DNA of 64,000 nucleotides, taken from a virus. A model generated the notes under the pieces. It made no database searches, was not told the DNA's origin, and saw only the letters and a list, made by a program, of their open reading frames with translations. A program made the translations under genes and the position numbers. Position 1 is the stretch's first letter. Each line of letters starts with the position of its first letter. Positions 30,601 to 40,537 of the stretch are shown here, one piece after another. The stretch is taken from IMG/VR virus record IMGVR_UViG_3300030118_001869, positions 1-64,000 of that record; one strand, written 5' to 3'.

Positions 30601-33600
30601 ACTTATTTAATAATAATAAGAAAATATTTAGGAAGTTAATTAGACAAAAAATAGCAAAGACTGAAAGAACAGAAACATTAAAGGCTTTAGATAAACTTGG
30701 TATATTAGTGCCACCAGGAGAGGCAATGGAGTTTATAATGACTGGTGATGTAACTAAACTAAAAACTTTTGAAAATAGAAAAGGTAGAGTTACAGAAGAA
30801 GGTAGTCCAGAATTATTTCAAGCAGTACAAGAAATTTTATTAAAGTATGAAAAGCTTGTTACACCTGAAGAAGTAAAAAAAGAAGAAGAAGCACAAGATA
30901 CTCAAGACTTTGAGAATGCTAAAGCTACACAGGAGCAAGACTTTAATGATGCAGCAGAATCAGGTAGCCCTTTACCTGCAATAAATACTGATTTAATTAC
31001 TGATAGAGAGTCTAAAGTATTAAATAAACTATATGAAAAATATAAAAAGTCTGTTGCTGCTGATGGTAATATACTTACAGAAGATCAATGGTTAGAACTT
31101 AACAGTACCAAGAGACAGTATAATGGTATGCAAAAACTGTTTAAGTTATATGATGATGCTGCTAGTAAGATGCAGCCATCTGGGGTATCAACAGCAGAGG
31201 GGCAGGAAATAGGTGGTCCAGCACTAACATTTGATGAGTGGTATAAAGATAATAGAAACAGTAAGAATGTTAGATTAATCTTATTAACTAATGGATTAGC
31301 TGCTTCAGACTTTGTAGAAGGAGAAAAAGCTGCACAACCACCAAAGTTACCTCCAAATCAAAAGTTTATAAAGAAGGGTAAAGGGATAAACATACTAGAG
31401 ATTACACTGGTAGATCCACAAGGAGCTACTAGAAAAATTTATAGAATAGTAGATAATGATATACAACCAGTATCTCCTTCTTTATATCAAAGAGCTAATC
31501 TAGATAATGTTGATGCACATGCTAATATACAGTCAGCTGATAAGGTGTTTAATATGCTAAACAAGTTTGTTGCTGAAGACACTAAATATAACTTTGACGG
31601 TATAGAACTTGGATACGGAGATACAATAATAGATGACAAAGGCCAAAAGTATTTTGTTATTGGTACGCCAAATAATGTTGTTGATGGTTCTAAACTAAGA
31701 GTAAGAAAGTTATCAGATAGTACAGAAATACTACTTGATGAGGTAGGGTTTGCAGAAACATACAAGAAGGATGACAGATCATTTAAGGAGAAGATTGATA
31801 GACCAGAAAAGACTAAGATTACTAGAATTAAAACAGGTGAGCTAAATAGCATTTATCCTGATAGAACAAAGCCTAGTGCTATATATGATTTGATTGATGA
31901 CGCTGACTTTGATATCAACAATATAAGCTTTAGTGTATTTATTAATCCTGAGAGAGCAGAGGCACCATTTACAATCCCTGGATCTACTTTACAAGCTAAC
32001 CCATTTATTAAAAAACTAGGTGACAAATATACTGTAGCAGTTAAATACAAAGGTGAGACAGTAGGATTTGTAGCAAATGGACAGTATAAATTTGAGTTTG
32101 AAGGCAAACCTTTGAACTTAAACTCTAGTCAAGATAGCCTGCAGTTCTTATTTGATATGAATAAAGCTGACATTGTTGAACAAGTTTTAGCAGCACAACA
32201 TTTAGAAGCTACTCTAGACAAGCTGTATAAAGGAAAGACAGGAACAATAGATTTAAGTGTAGAAGATTTAAAGAAAGAAGGTATTAACTTTAATCTTAGA
32301 GGTGAAATATTTAACTATGAAGGAACACCTAAAGCATTAGATACTTATGAAAATAATACATTTGAAGGTGGTCAACTAATAATTATTAGGAGAAAAACTG
32401 CAGATGAGTTTGGTAATTTAGTAATTACTACAGATTATGTTTCTGGATTAGAAGAAGGAGCACAAGAGCAATTTGAAAAAGCAATCAAAGAAATAGATCA
32501 AGATAAAAAGCTTAAAGAACAGCTATTAAGAAAAGGTTATACAGCTGTTTCAAGAAGACTTAATGGAAAAATACTTTTAATACCTCTTGATGTAGACTCT
32601 GACGCACAAGAATTCCAAGACTTATTAGGAGAAATATCTGAAAAATCTAAAACTTTAAGTACAACTAATATAGATGATAAGGGTAAAGTAAAAGATGCTG
32701 CTGCGTCAAAAGAAATAAATGCGGATATAAAAAGCAAAGTGTTTATTTCTGGCAAACCTGGTGATAAACTAACACTATCAATCAATGCAAAAGGTGATGT
32801 TATACTGCAAGGTAAACAAGGTGGTAAAAGTGTCAATGCAAGCCTAACAGCAGAAGAGTATTCTATTAAAGGATTCAAAGGCTTGATAGATAAGTTTAAT
32901 GAAAAGGGCAATATATCAACTAATAACTTTAGAGTTAATATACCTAAAGAAGCAACATTACAACAAATAAAAGACTCTACTACCTCTACTCTGCAAAGAA
33001 TCAGACCTGCAACAAATAGAGTAATATATTTTAGTGTAGACTCTGAAAGAAAAGAATCATCTAAGATTATTGAGAATCCACAACCTAAAGATCAAAATAC
33101 TAAAACAAATGACAAAGTAGACTTAGGTAAGGTATCAGAGATGTCTAAGAACTCTGATACAGTTGCACCAACTGACCAAATAGCTGAAGAGGTTAATGCT
33201 GCTATAGCTGCTAGAGATGCACTTAAGAAAAAAATATACAAAGAAGCAAAAGCTCAAGGATTAAATAGAGGTAAAGCACTAAAAGAAAGTAAAGAGTATA
33301 AAGCTGCTGTAGAAAAAGTAAATGAAGCAAAGAAAAAATTAAATGGTGAAGCATATAAAATATTACCTGAGAACTTTAATGGAGTTGAAACAGAGAAAGT
33401 AGATGCTTTTATAACTTGGGCTAATGAAAACTTACCAGAGTTTATTACTGTTGGTAATGTAAATGAAATAGGTAACAGGCTAAAGAACAATGGTATAACT
33501 GCTGGTGCATTTATTATGGCACTCAATGATATAGCAGGTAAAGTAAATATTAATGGTACCATATATGTAGGCACACATGGTTTCAGATACCATGAAGCAT

Positions 33601-36600
33601 TCCATTCTGTATTTAGAATGCTATTGACACCTGAAGAACAAAAGCAATACTTAGCTATTGCAAACAAAGAGTTGAGAGCTAAGCTAAGAAGAGAGGGTAA
33701 AAACTTTGAGGTTGAGTTACAAAACTTTAGAAATCTATCTGCACTATATAAAGGATTTAGTAGAGCAAGACTAGAGCAAGAGTTTTTAGAAGAATATATG
33801 GCAGATGAATTTGAGAAGTTCAAACAAGGACCTAAAAATTCTACTGCTGGCGGATTTATTAAATCTTTATTTACAAGAATACTTAACTGGATTAAGACTG
33901 TACTAGGAGGATTTAGTAAGAATCAACTAAAAACTCTGTTTGAAAACATAGATGCAGGTAAGTATAAGTCTAGGGGTATTGCTAATAATATGTTTACTAA
34001 TGCTTTGACACAAGGTATTACAGTTGATGCATATAAACTTCTACCTACTAAAGAGATAGCAGGAGACAGAAGAATAACATATGAATACCTAGATCCTAAT
34101 ACTGCAACGTTTTTAGTAAATAGTTTTGTATCAAGATTAATACAATTGAATGATAAGCCTGGGAGTAGATCATTAACTGAGATAGAAGATCAAGTATTTG
34201 ATGAGTTTGCTGACTTATATGACTCAACTAATTCTAGGTATGATAATATAACAGATGAGCAATATGACAGACTATTAGAGATAGAAGAAGCAATCAACTA
34301 CATGTCTGATACATCTTCTGCAGACTCACGTCCTCAGCTGATGTTAGCTGCTAGAGAAATGATAGATACATTCCAGCTTAAGTTAGATAATAATGCTGAT
34401 ATAAATGAAGTCTTTGAAAATAATCTAGGCCTTAGAACTACAGATCAGTTTGATACTGATGCTAGTATGAAAGGTGGTGTAACAGCTTTACCATTAAAGT
34501 TAAGACTATATATTGCTACAACAACCTTAGAAGATACAGACTACTTTGGTAATCAATTCTTAATTGATCCCGTTACTGATGAAAAAGGTAATATAACTAC
34601 AGAGGGAGAAAAACTAATTGTTCCAGTTGATATAGATGCTGTATATAATGGTATACTAAAAGCAGTGAAAAACAAAACAGATGCTTTTGACATATTATCT
34701 AGCTTATACGTATTTGGTAGAACAAATAAACACACTAAAGCATTTGTTGACAGATTGTTCAATGATATGGGTATAAATGGTGAAGAAATGATTGAGTCAG
34801 GTCAGTTACCAGAACTTGTAGGAAGACCTGGATTTGTAATGCAAGTAATTAAGTCATTCCAGAATGCAAGAGTAAATTATTTATTTATTCAAACTGACAC
34901 AGCAACAGGTAAAAACTTTTATTATGATGCTGCAACAAGAGATGCTGCTAAAACTCAGCTAGGTGCTTGGCAACAAATGTATGATCAAAAACTTAGTATA
35001 ATAAAGTCAGATCCTAGATTTAAAGGTAGAGTTCAAGCTACACTAAAAAGAGCAATAGGTAGACTTCAAGCAACTAGAGGAAGAATAGATAATACTAAGT
35101 TTGAGCTAGAGGCTATGAGATTATCTCAAGATATATTTGACGCTATAGGTATAAGATTTTCTCCAGCTTATTTGCAATTGAGTATGTTAAAAGCAAGTCC
35201 AGAAAACATAGCTAAAAAAACAAAAGCACAGCAGATATTATTAGATAACAATATTAATGTAAGATCTTTGAGTGTAGAGGATTTGTCTGCAATAAAGGAT
35301 ATTGTATTAGCAGGAGGTAATATATACGCAGAAAGTAGTGGTGCTGCATCAAGACTAACTGCACTAGCAATAGGTAATCAAAAACTAGATGAACAAGTAG
35401 GAGCAACAACATTTACAAATGCAGATGGTAATTTAGTTTATGCACATCAAATGCCTACATTCCATACAAGAATAATAGCAAAATTAAATGATGAAGACTT
35501 TATTGAAGAGTTGATAGAAAGATTCCCAAACAATCCTTTGATACAAAGTGAAGCATTTAGAACACTGTCAGCTGATAATAAAATAGAGCTTATAAGACTT
35601 GCAGGATTTAGAAAAGGTAGAATATCATTATCAGAACAAAATGAGATTATAAGTGATGGTACTAAAAGTGTTGCATATGCTAAAACCTACGGTAAGCAAT
35701 CACCTCAAGAATTTATTATAAACTTAGTAAAAGCATATACATTTAATTTCAATACAAATACTTTACAGAATAAACTAAGTAATGGACAGGCGCTGGTACC
35801 AACATTGATAAGAGTAATGGAAGCAAGTAATACAGGTGATATGATTAATCTACCTGTTATAAAAGCAGCGGAGTTACAAAACAAAACTTTGAGCATACCT
35901 AAAGAGGCACTAGATATATTTGTAACACAGATACAAAATGAATATGCAAGAATAGTTAGAGAAGTGCAGACTCCAACTCAGGATCTAATAGTAGGCTATA
36001 ATGCTGATAACAATGGTGTTTCTACACTAGATACAAAAGATGGTAGAGCATATAAATTGTTTAATACTAGGTATTTACTACCTGCAGATTCTGTAAAAAT
36101 ATTAGAAGAAGAAGCATATAAAGGTACACCATTTGCTGACGCAGCAAAGTTAGCAGTAGAGGGTGGATTTTATAATGCAGTTAAAAAGAGCTTACTAGAT
36201 GAATTTAATAAATTCTTTGACTTGGTAGGTAGTGATATAGCTAATGACGCAGGTTTTATAGCAGGAGTACAAAATGCTGATGGTAGTGTACAAGGAGAAG
36301 ATATAGCTATAGCTAATCAACAACTTAACTTAGTTCCAGGACAGTTTAAATTAAATCTAGCACAGATATATTTTAATGATAAAATTAATACCACTGCAAT
36401 AAATGAACTTATATTAGGTGATGAAGCAGTAACATTAAAAGATTCAATTGATAAAATCAAAAGAGCAAAAGGTCAAAATGGTGCTATACGTTCAATAGAC
36501 TTTGGCTTTACAGCACCAGAGTTAGGTATTAGACACAAATTAGAAAACATAGAAATATATCCTTTTACTGATCCTACATTTGAAAAGCAATCTGGAGAAG

Positions 36601-39600
36601 GAATGCAAGAACAAACTGATGGTCAAATATATAATACTGTAAAAGGATTCAGATATTCACAGTTTGGTATGGGTAATCTTACTGAGTCAATGGCAGATAT
36701 TCTTGATGATGTTCAGTTTGGTGACAATGTTCCTTCTGTAAGAATTAATAGTTATGTTAGTAAACAAAATGCTTTAAATTCTAAAAAGTTTGTATACTTT
36801 GATGGTCAAACATATATGAAGATGTCTAGTATTACTCTTTCTCCTGAGTTTACATCTCTTAAAGATGAGAACGGACTTTATACTATACCTAAACCAAATA
36901 AAGTAGAGCTACATAATCTTAGAGTTAAGATGGAGGCTTATGAAGAAACTAATGATGCTGTTGTCTTTGGTGCGCCTACTAGTGCATTAAAGATGTTAAA
37001 AAAGAATATAGATACATCTGATCAAGCATTTAGTGAAACTGCTTTAACCAAAGGTGATCTAACAACAGTTAAAGCAGAATTTATGGGCTTACAAATGGTA
37101 AATCCATCAAACAAGATTGAGATTACTTCTGGTACACAGATGAGAGTATTGCTTACAAGTGAACAGAATAATGTTGAAGAAGTAACAATAGATGGAGTAA
37201 AACTAAAGGTAAGAGATTTAAGAAATCTTTACAATGATAATATAGCAGGTAAAGTAGGATTAGCATATGGTCTAAAGAAAAAATTATTAATAGATGAACA
37301 AGGTAATATAGATTTATTTACCTTTTTAAAGTATGCAATCAGAAACTTAAAGTCTGCTAAAACAACAAGTAATATCATAGAACAATTTGAGATTGATGAG
37401 AACGGGCAAATGAAGTATGGTCTTAACTCACCACATATGGTAGAAAAAGCAGAGCAGCTATTCTTATCATATTTTAGTACTGCATTAAAAGATAAACAAC
37501 CAGGTATGAGTTTGGCTCTTATGTCAGATGCTGGTGTTAAGATATATAGAAGGGTATTTGAAGTAGATGAGAACGGAGTACCAACTAGATTTGAAGTAAT
37601 TAGAGAGAATGCATTCCATACATCTGGTTTAGCTGCAGACATAAATATATCCACAGATAATTTTACAGACTTACAAAATGCTCTTAAAAATACTGATGCA
37701 GGTGTTATTGTAGTTGATAGACTTAGATCTGATTTAGTAGATTCAGACGGATCAAAATACTCTGAGTTTATTATGCCAGCTCATTTCCAGTCTGTACATG
37801 ATGCTTTTTACAATAATGATCAGCCTTTACCAGATGTATTACAAAAGCATTTTGGTTTACGTATTCCATCTCAGGATAAACATTCCTCTATAAATTTAAG
37901 ACTTGTAGATTTCATGCCACATTATATGGGCTCTACCGGTGTATTTGCTAGAGAAATACTAGAGAGATCTGGGGCTGACTTTGATATTGATAAGCTATAC
38001 ACACATATGAAAGAGTTCTATGCAGAAGATGGAAAATTCTTTGAGTATGGTAAAAATGGATACAAGGATTATATGACTTATGTAGATAAAATGCTTTTAT
38101 CTGGTAAACCTAATATATTCAAAGACGCTTATGAAAAGTACAGTCAAGGTGTAGATAATGTAAAACCAGAGGATGTGAAAGCTGAAGTTCTCAACACATT
38201 AGGATTACCTATGACAGAGGAAGCTTATGATGCATATGTAAAAGAAAAGGGTGAACCATACGCTGCAGCTTACTCAAATAAAGACTTAGATTATAAGTAT
38301 GCTCTTTTAGGTAGTAAAGCAATGACAGAAGCAGCACCCGGTGAGACACCAATAGTTGCACAAGAAGCTGCATTGTCAAGATTACAAGCAGCTAGAACAT
38401 ATATGGAAAAAGAGGTTCCTGAGTGGGCTGCAGAAAATGCTGACGTAGATGTAGATGTTAATGGACTATTAGGTAAGTTTTTATCATATAAGAATAACAA
38501 AGAAGGAGCAGCAAACATTGGATTAGCTGTTAAACCTAATCTTGTATATAGTATAATGAGAGAATATAATGTTACTAATGATTTTAGAAAATCATTTACT
38601 ATAAATAAAAATAAAGCAGGAAATTTTGTAAGTAAAACTGAAAAAGAAAGAACAGCAATATTATTTGATGAGCTTATAACTGCAATGGTAGATAACGCAA
38701 AAGAAAGAATGGCAGTTAAGTTAGGTCTTAATAAAGAAAATTTACCTTTAGTATCTGCTGCAGTTGCAGTAGGTATACCATTGAATGACATAATATTATT
38801 TTTGAATGCTCCACTATTTAAACAAGATCCTAGACTACCAGCTATTGATGGTAAAGCTGTTTCTATAACTACAACAGAGATATTAAAAGATTATAAAGGC
38901 AAATCCTCTAGGGAGATACAACGCAAAATGAAGCAAATAAAATCAAGGTTAACTTCCATAGCTGCTGAAGCAAGAACTATGGGCTCTGTTATGAACTTAG
39001 ATAAAGGATTAGGAAAAGATTTTTCTAGTGTTTTGCAAACATCAAATGAAATAGCAAGATTAACAGATGATGGAACAGATGTGATATACAAAACATACTT
39101 TAATCAATACATAGAAATATTTGAAGATATTACTGATAATGTATTACCAAAAGTATTTTTTAGAGCTAATCCTAGATTTGTAGCTGCATTATCTAATATT
39201 TTAAAAGAGCAGGTATCAAGAACATTATTTGACACAACTAATCAAATCAATCTACAAAAGGTAAATAAAATATCATTAGACTTTTTGTCTTTCTTATTAA
39301 TTAAAAAATATCAAGATAAACTTTTAGAAAGCAATAGTAAAAGCGTAGGTTCTTTAAGTAATGAATTTATATATGAAACTGGTAAAGGAGAGTCTGTTAT
39401 TGATGTTGTAAAAAAATTAAGAAAGCTTTCAAAACAAGATAATTATTTCTTAAATAATTTCTTACAAACAGTAGAAGCAACAGATCCTAATAGCAAAGAT
39501 GGTTTAAATAAAGTAGTATCTAACACCTTTGCTAGATTAAGTGATAATCAAAAAGTCAAAATACAGAATGGTTTTGCAGCATTGTATGGAGATGCACTTA

Positions 39601-40535
39601 CAAGACCAGATGCAATAAAATTATTACACTACATTATAATCAAAGATGGCTTACAATTTAATACGGGATCTATAATGGAAGCATTATCACCATTTGTACT
39701 AGAACACTTTTTAGATAAAACACAAGATGGCATAGAGGTTACAGATGAACTAAGAGATGAGTTTATTAATGGGTATTTTGCAAGTCCAACATCACAAGGA
39801 TATTTGACAACAATACTTCCTAAAGATGTAAGCGACAGTAAAAAAATAGTAGATAAAAAAGAAACCTATAGTTTTGACCCTGAACAAGCTTTTGAAACAG
39901 GGATAGAAGGTCAAGAATATATAATGATTGGCAACGGGTTATTCAAAAAACAACCAGCAACTAGTAAAAATATTGATTATGCTAGAGTTGAGTTTATGGG
40001 TAGTGTAGGTCAAAATGGTATTGGTTTTATGTTTAATACTCCAGGATTTCAAAGACCTAGTACTAGAAGCATACAGAATAAACAAGACAACAAATCATCA
40101 AAAAATCTAAAAGAAACATTAGCTGATCAAGCTGAACTAAATAGATTAGATGCATTAGGTTTTGATCCTGGTGCAGATATCACAGCTAATGAAAAAATGA
40201 TAGAAGTTGGCAAGCAAAAAATTAGTAACTTAGTAAAAGAAAGAACTGAGGCAGTAGAAGTACCTGAAGAACAAGCAGATCAATTTGATTCTGTTGAGGG
40301 AGAAGTTTTACCTCAAACAACTAGTAAGATAAGAGATTTACTGAAAAGTAAAACAGGTATTAATGAACAAGTACTAGGAGACTTTTGGAACAGTGAGATA
40401 AATGATAACCAAGAAAGAAAACAAAAGCTTGGATATGACACATATGGTAATATGCTAGCTGCATACAGAAGTGTGAATAATGTGTTTCCATTAACAGAAG
40501 AAGAGTTTATAGAACAAACAAGATGTAAATTTTAA
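27684..40535 (+). CDS. Giant polyvalent protein: zincin metallopeptidase plus virion RNA polymerase, 4283 aa
   Basis: One uninterrupted frame of 12.85 kb. Residues ~170-340 are hydrophobic/Gly-Ala-rich (GIIGSIAVEELALAMGSAAM and TSTGVGAPTGIGAFVAGTF), possibly membrane-active during ejection. Residues 1970-1974 form a HEAFH zinc site, with a likely Glu ligand in EEYMADEF near residue 2036, a layout known from peptidase domains of phage polyvalent proteins. Residues 3432-3436 are D-F-D-I-D in the context RSGADFDIDKLY, the metal-binding catalytic motif of the crAss-like virion RNA polymerase (phi14:2 type). About 850 residues follow it, close to the ~820 I recall in that enzyme, so residues ~2050-4283 would be the polymerase and the first ~2050 an extra peptidase/cargo part. 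Role: ejected with DNA to transcribe early genes (established for the phi14:2 enzyme, inferred here). Confidence 0.8.
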   Translation: MAEERPNIRPSDQLLPGALGSTTQDPLVNERMDSLPISDVFSIPLTDIPVDGMQNPVNEQMFDAARRANQFIIPQTFTSGTRDDSTTGFDMSDPMASVRRNNVSLQPDKPLPEIPRYFSAADTGFDRYFAHNKFTELGFTPYNPNTEAIYNSNSGLTDDMERMRGEFSGLFGNAFMSGYRAIGDLFTGEYGDPDFEGAMAFENAMRVGNTTRDGVGAFTNNFLLNSAYTMGIIGSIAVEELALAMGSAAMTSTGVGAPTGIGAFVAGTFRNLKRTGKAIKDTFAIGRMASATYDMIRGFNSVDRARNFYQAVKLGKQPVVKFLLPGTMRAIRDLNSSKKSIQSLGNIGKGAIAFGGFYRDLRALNLAIAESKMESGITYNEQYANAVNIAQKKLGRELTFAELSKANDNAAQAAFRTLQWNAPAIFLTNQIVLRRSLAGFGGRLGRIFDESLTNLGRRIVRTKPVRDAAGKASKDVFEDAGEGFLGLPSLKRIKSWTVGGTARLGAHGALRYFAANISEGLQEVYQEAVNVGTQDYFSELLESNSAQDINAMWGGINQSFFGGLGQINLGKGIGEQMSAQGFETFMSGFLMGGLVQGPQRFVFGFVPNQFNRFTNPEQYKEYQKQKEEYIKNLVKTYNDAYNESLDNPDFQWNDKKLNFAAIHDAAKEMDSYNYEGDPLGFYDAKDFIKFQNYQRLFDNGAHIEFTRGLRDLTNLSDEELAQAFPEQKEDALSGKLRTSLENQIKEINDKADRYKQFKSKYENKYDPNRYEKDTREYFQELVKYRAFEHAKYLYLFTENGFERALERSNKIYSELASDPLLSKIEANDLQLLADAPSIQNEINLLLQEIDTLKNTPGNKRSEIAAKKRKIKALQNYLGVFTAKENQIKDGSRYSRTPANIKKLRAALLNYVNTIAEERGDFVNIQNIDSALRKLIDYGELKGRTRTYDKAIQILADPKALDKLAERIEPIMENLFNNNKKIFRKLIRQKIAKTERTETLKALDKLGILVPPGEAMEFIMTGDVTKLKTFENRKGRVTEEGSPELFQAVQEILLKYEKLVTPEEVKKEEEAQDTQDFENAKATQEQDFNDAAESGSPLPAINTDLITDRESKVLNKLYEKYKKSVAADGNILTEDQWLELNSTKRQYNGMQKLFKLYDDAASKMQPSGVSTAEGQEIGGPALTFDEWYKDNRNSKNVRLILLTNGLAASDFVEGEKAAQPPKLPPNQKFIKKGKGINILEITLVDPQGATRKIYRIVDNDIQPVSPSLYQRANLDNVDAHANIQSADKVFNMLNKFVAEDTKYNFDGIELGYGDTIIDDKGQKYFVIGTPNNVVDGSKLRVRKLSDSTEILLDEVGFAETYKKDDRSFKEKIDRPEKTKITRIKTGELNSIYPDRTKPSAIYDLIDDADFDINNISFSVFINPERAEAPFTIPGSTLQANPFIKKLGDKYTVAVKYKGETVGFVANGQYKFEFEGKPLNLNSSQDSLQFLFDMNKADIVEQVLAAQHLEATLDKLYKGKTGTIDLSVEDLKKEGINFNLRGEIFNYEGTPKALDTYENNTFEGGQLIIIRRKTADEFGNLVITTDYVSGLEEGAQEQFEKAIKEIDQDKKLKEQLLRKGYTAVSRRLNGKILLIPLDVDSDAQEFQDLLGEISEKSKTLSTTNIDDKGKVKDAAASKEINADIKSKVFISGKPGDKLTLSINAKGDVILQGKQGGKSVNASLTAEEYSIKGFKGLIDKFNEKGNISTNNFRVNIPKEATLQQIKDSTTSTLQRIRPATNRVIYFSVDSERKESSKIIENPQPKDQNTKTNDKVDLGKVSEMSKNSDTVAPTDQIAEEVNAAIAARDALKKKIYKEAKAQGLNRGKALKESKEYKAAVEKVNEAKKKLNGEAYKILPENFNGVETEKVDAFITWANENLPEFITVGNVNEIGNRLKNNGITAGAFIMALNDIAGKVNINGTIYVGTHGFRYHEAFHSVFRMLLTPEEQKQYLAIANKELRAKLRREGKNFEVELQNFRNLSALYKGFSRARLEQEFLEEYMADEFEKFKQGPKNSTAGGFIKSLFTRILNWIKTVLGGFSKNQLKTLFENIDAGKYKSRGIANNMFTNALTQGITVDAYKLLPTKEIAGDRRITYEYLDPNTATFLVNSFVSRLIQLNDKPGSRSLTEIEDQVFDEFADLYDSTNSRYDNITDEQYDRLLEIEEAINYMSDTSSADSRPQLMLAAREMIDTFQLKLDNNADINEVFENNLGLRTTDQFDTDASMKGGVTALPLKLRLYIATTTLEDTDYFGNQFLIDPVTDEKGNITTEGEKLIVPVDIDAVYNGILKAVKNKTDAFDILSSLYVFGRTNKHTKAFVDRLFNDMGINGEEMIESGQLPELVGRPGFVMQVIKSFQNARVNYLFIQTDTATGKNFYYDAATRDAAKTQLGAWQQMYDQKLSIIKSDPRFKGRVQATLKRAIGRLQATRGRIDNTKFELEAMRLSQDIFDAIGIRFSPAYLQLSMLKASPENIAKKTKAQQILLDNNINVRSLSVEDLSAIKDIVLAGGNIYAESSGAASRLTALAIGNQKLDEQVGATTFTNADGNLVYAHQMPTFHTRIIAKLNDEDFIEELIERFPNNPLIQSEAFRTLSADNKIELIRLAGFRKGRISLSEQNEIISDGTKSVAYAKTYGKQSPQEFIINLVKAYTFNFNTNTLQNKLSNGQALVPTLIRVMEASNTGDMINLPVIKAAELQNKTLSIPKEALDIFVTQIQNEYARIVREVQTPTQDLIVGYNADNNGVSTLDTKDGRAYKLFNTRYLLPADSVKILEEEAYKGTPFADAAKLAVEGGFYNAVKKSLLDEFNKFFDLVGSDIANDAGFIAGVQNADGSVQGEDIAIANQQLNLVPGQFKLNLAQIYFNDKINTTAINELILGDEAVTLKDSIDKIKRAKGQNGAIRSIDFGFTAPELGIRHKLENIEIYPFTDPTFEKQSGEGMQEQTDGQIYNTVKGFRYSQFGMGNLTESMADILDDVQFGDNVPSVRINSYVSKQNALNSKKFVYFDGQTYMKMSSITLSPEFTSLKDENGLYTIPKPNKVELHNLRVKMEAYEETNDAVVFGAPTSALKMLKKNIDTSDQAFSETALTKGDLTTVKAEFMGLQMVNPSNKIEITSGTQMRVLLTSEQNNVEEVTIDGVKLKVRDLRNLYNDNIAGKVGLAYGLKKKLLIDEQGNIDLFTFLKYAIRNLKSAKTTSNIIEQFEIDENGQMKYGLNSPHMVEKAEQLFLSYFSTALKDKQPGMSLALMSDAGVKIYRRVFEVDENGVPTRFEVIRENAFHTSGLAADINISTDNFTDLQNALKNTDAGVIVVDRLRSDLVDSDGSKYSEFIMPAHFQSVHDAFYNNDQPLPDVLQKHFGLRIPSQDKHSSINLRLVDFMPHYMGSTGVFAREILERSGADFDIDKLYTHMKEFYAEDGKFFEYGKNGYKDYMTYVDKMLLSGKPNIFKDAYEKYSQGVDNVKPEDVKAEVLNTLGLPMTEEAYDAYVKEKGEPYAAAYSNKDLDYKYALLGSKAMTEAAPGETPIVAQEAALSRLQAARTYMEKEVPEWAAENADVDVDVNGLLGKFLSYKNNKEGAANIGLAVKPNLVYSIMREYNVTNDFRKSFTINKNKAGNFVSKTEKERTAILFDELITAMVDNAKERMAVKLGLNKENLPLVSAAVAVGIPLNDIILFLNAPLFKQDPRLPAIDGKAVSITTTEILKDYKGKSSREIQRKMKQIKSRLTSIAAEARTMGSVMNLDKGLGKDFSSVLQTSNEIARLTDDGTDVIYKTYFNQYIEIFEDITDNVLPKVFFRANPRFVAALSNILKEQVSRTLFDTTNQINLQKVNKISLDFLSFLLIKKYQDKLLESNSKSVGSLSNEFIYETGKGESVIDVVKKLRKLSKQDNYFLNNFLQTVEATDPNSKDGLNKVVSNTFARLSDNQKVKIQNGFAALYGDALTRPDAIKLLHYIIIKDGLQFNTGSIMEALSPFVLEHFLDKTQDGIEVTDELRDEFINGYFASPTSQGYLTTILPKDVSDSKKIVDKKETYSFDPEQAFETGIEGQEYIMIGNGLFKKQPATSKNIDYARVEFMGSVGQNGIGFMFNTPGFQRPSTRSIQNKQDNKSSKNLKETLADQAELNRLDALGFDPGADITANEKMIEVGKQKISNLVKERTEAVEVPEEQADQFDSVEGEVLPQTTSKIRDLLKSKTGINEQVLGDFWNSEINDNQERKQKLGYDTYGNMLAAYRSVNNVFPLTEEEFIEQTRCKF

Positions 40536-40537
40536 TT

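Noticed and set aside
33254-33823. 189-residue open frame on the minus strand within the giant protein gene
   Set aside because: Ser/Leu-rich shadow of the plus-strand coding sequence; the plus frame has clear domain motifs (HEAFH) in the same place.
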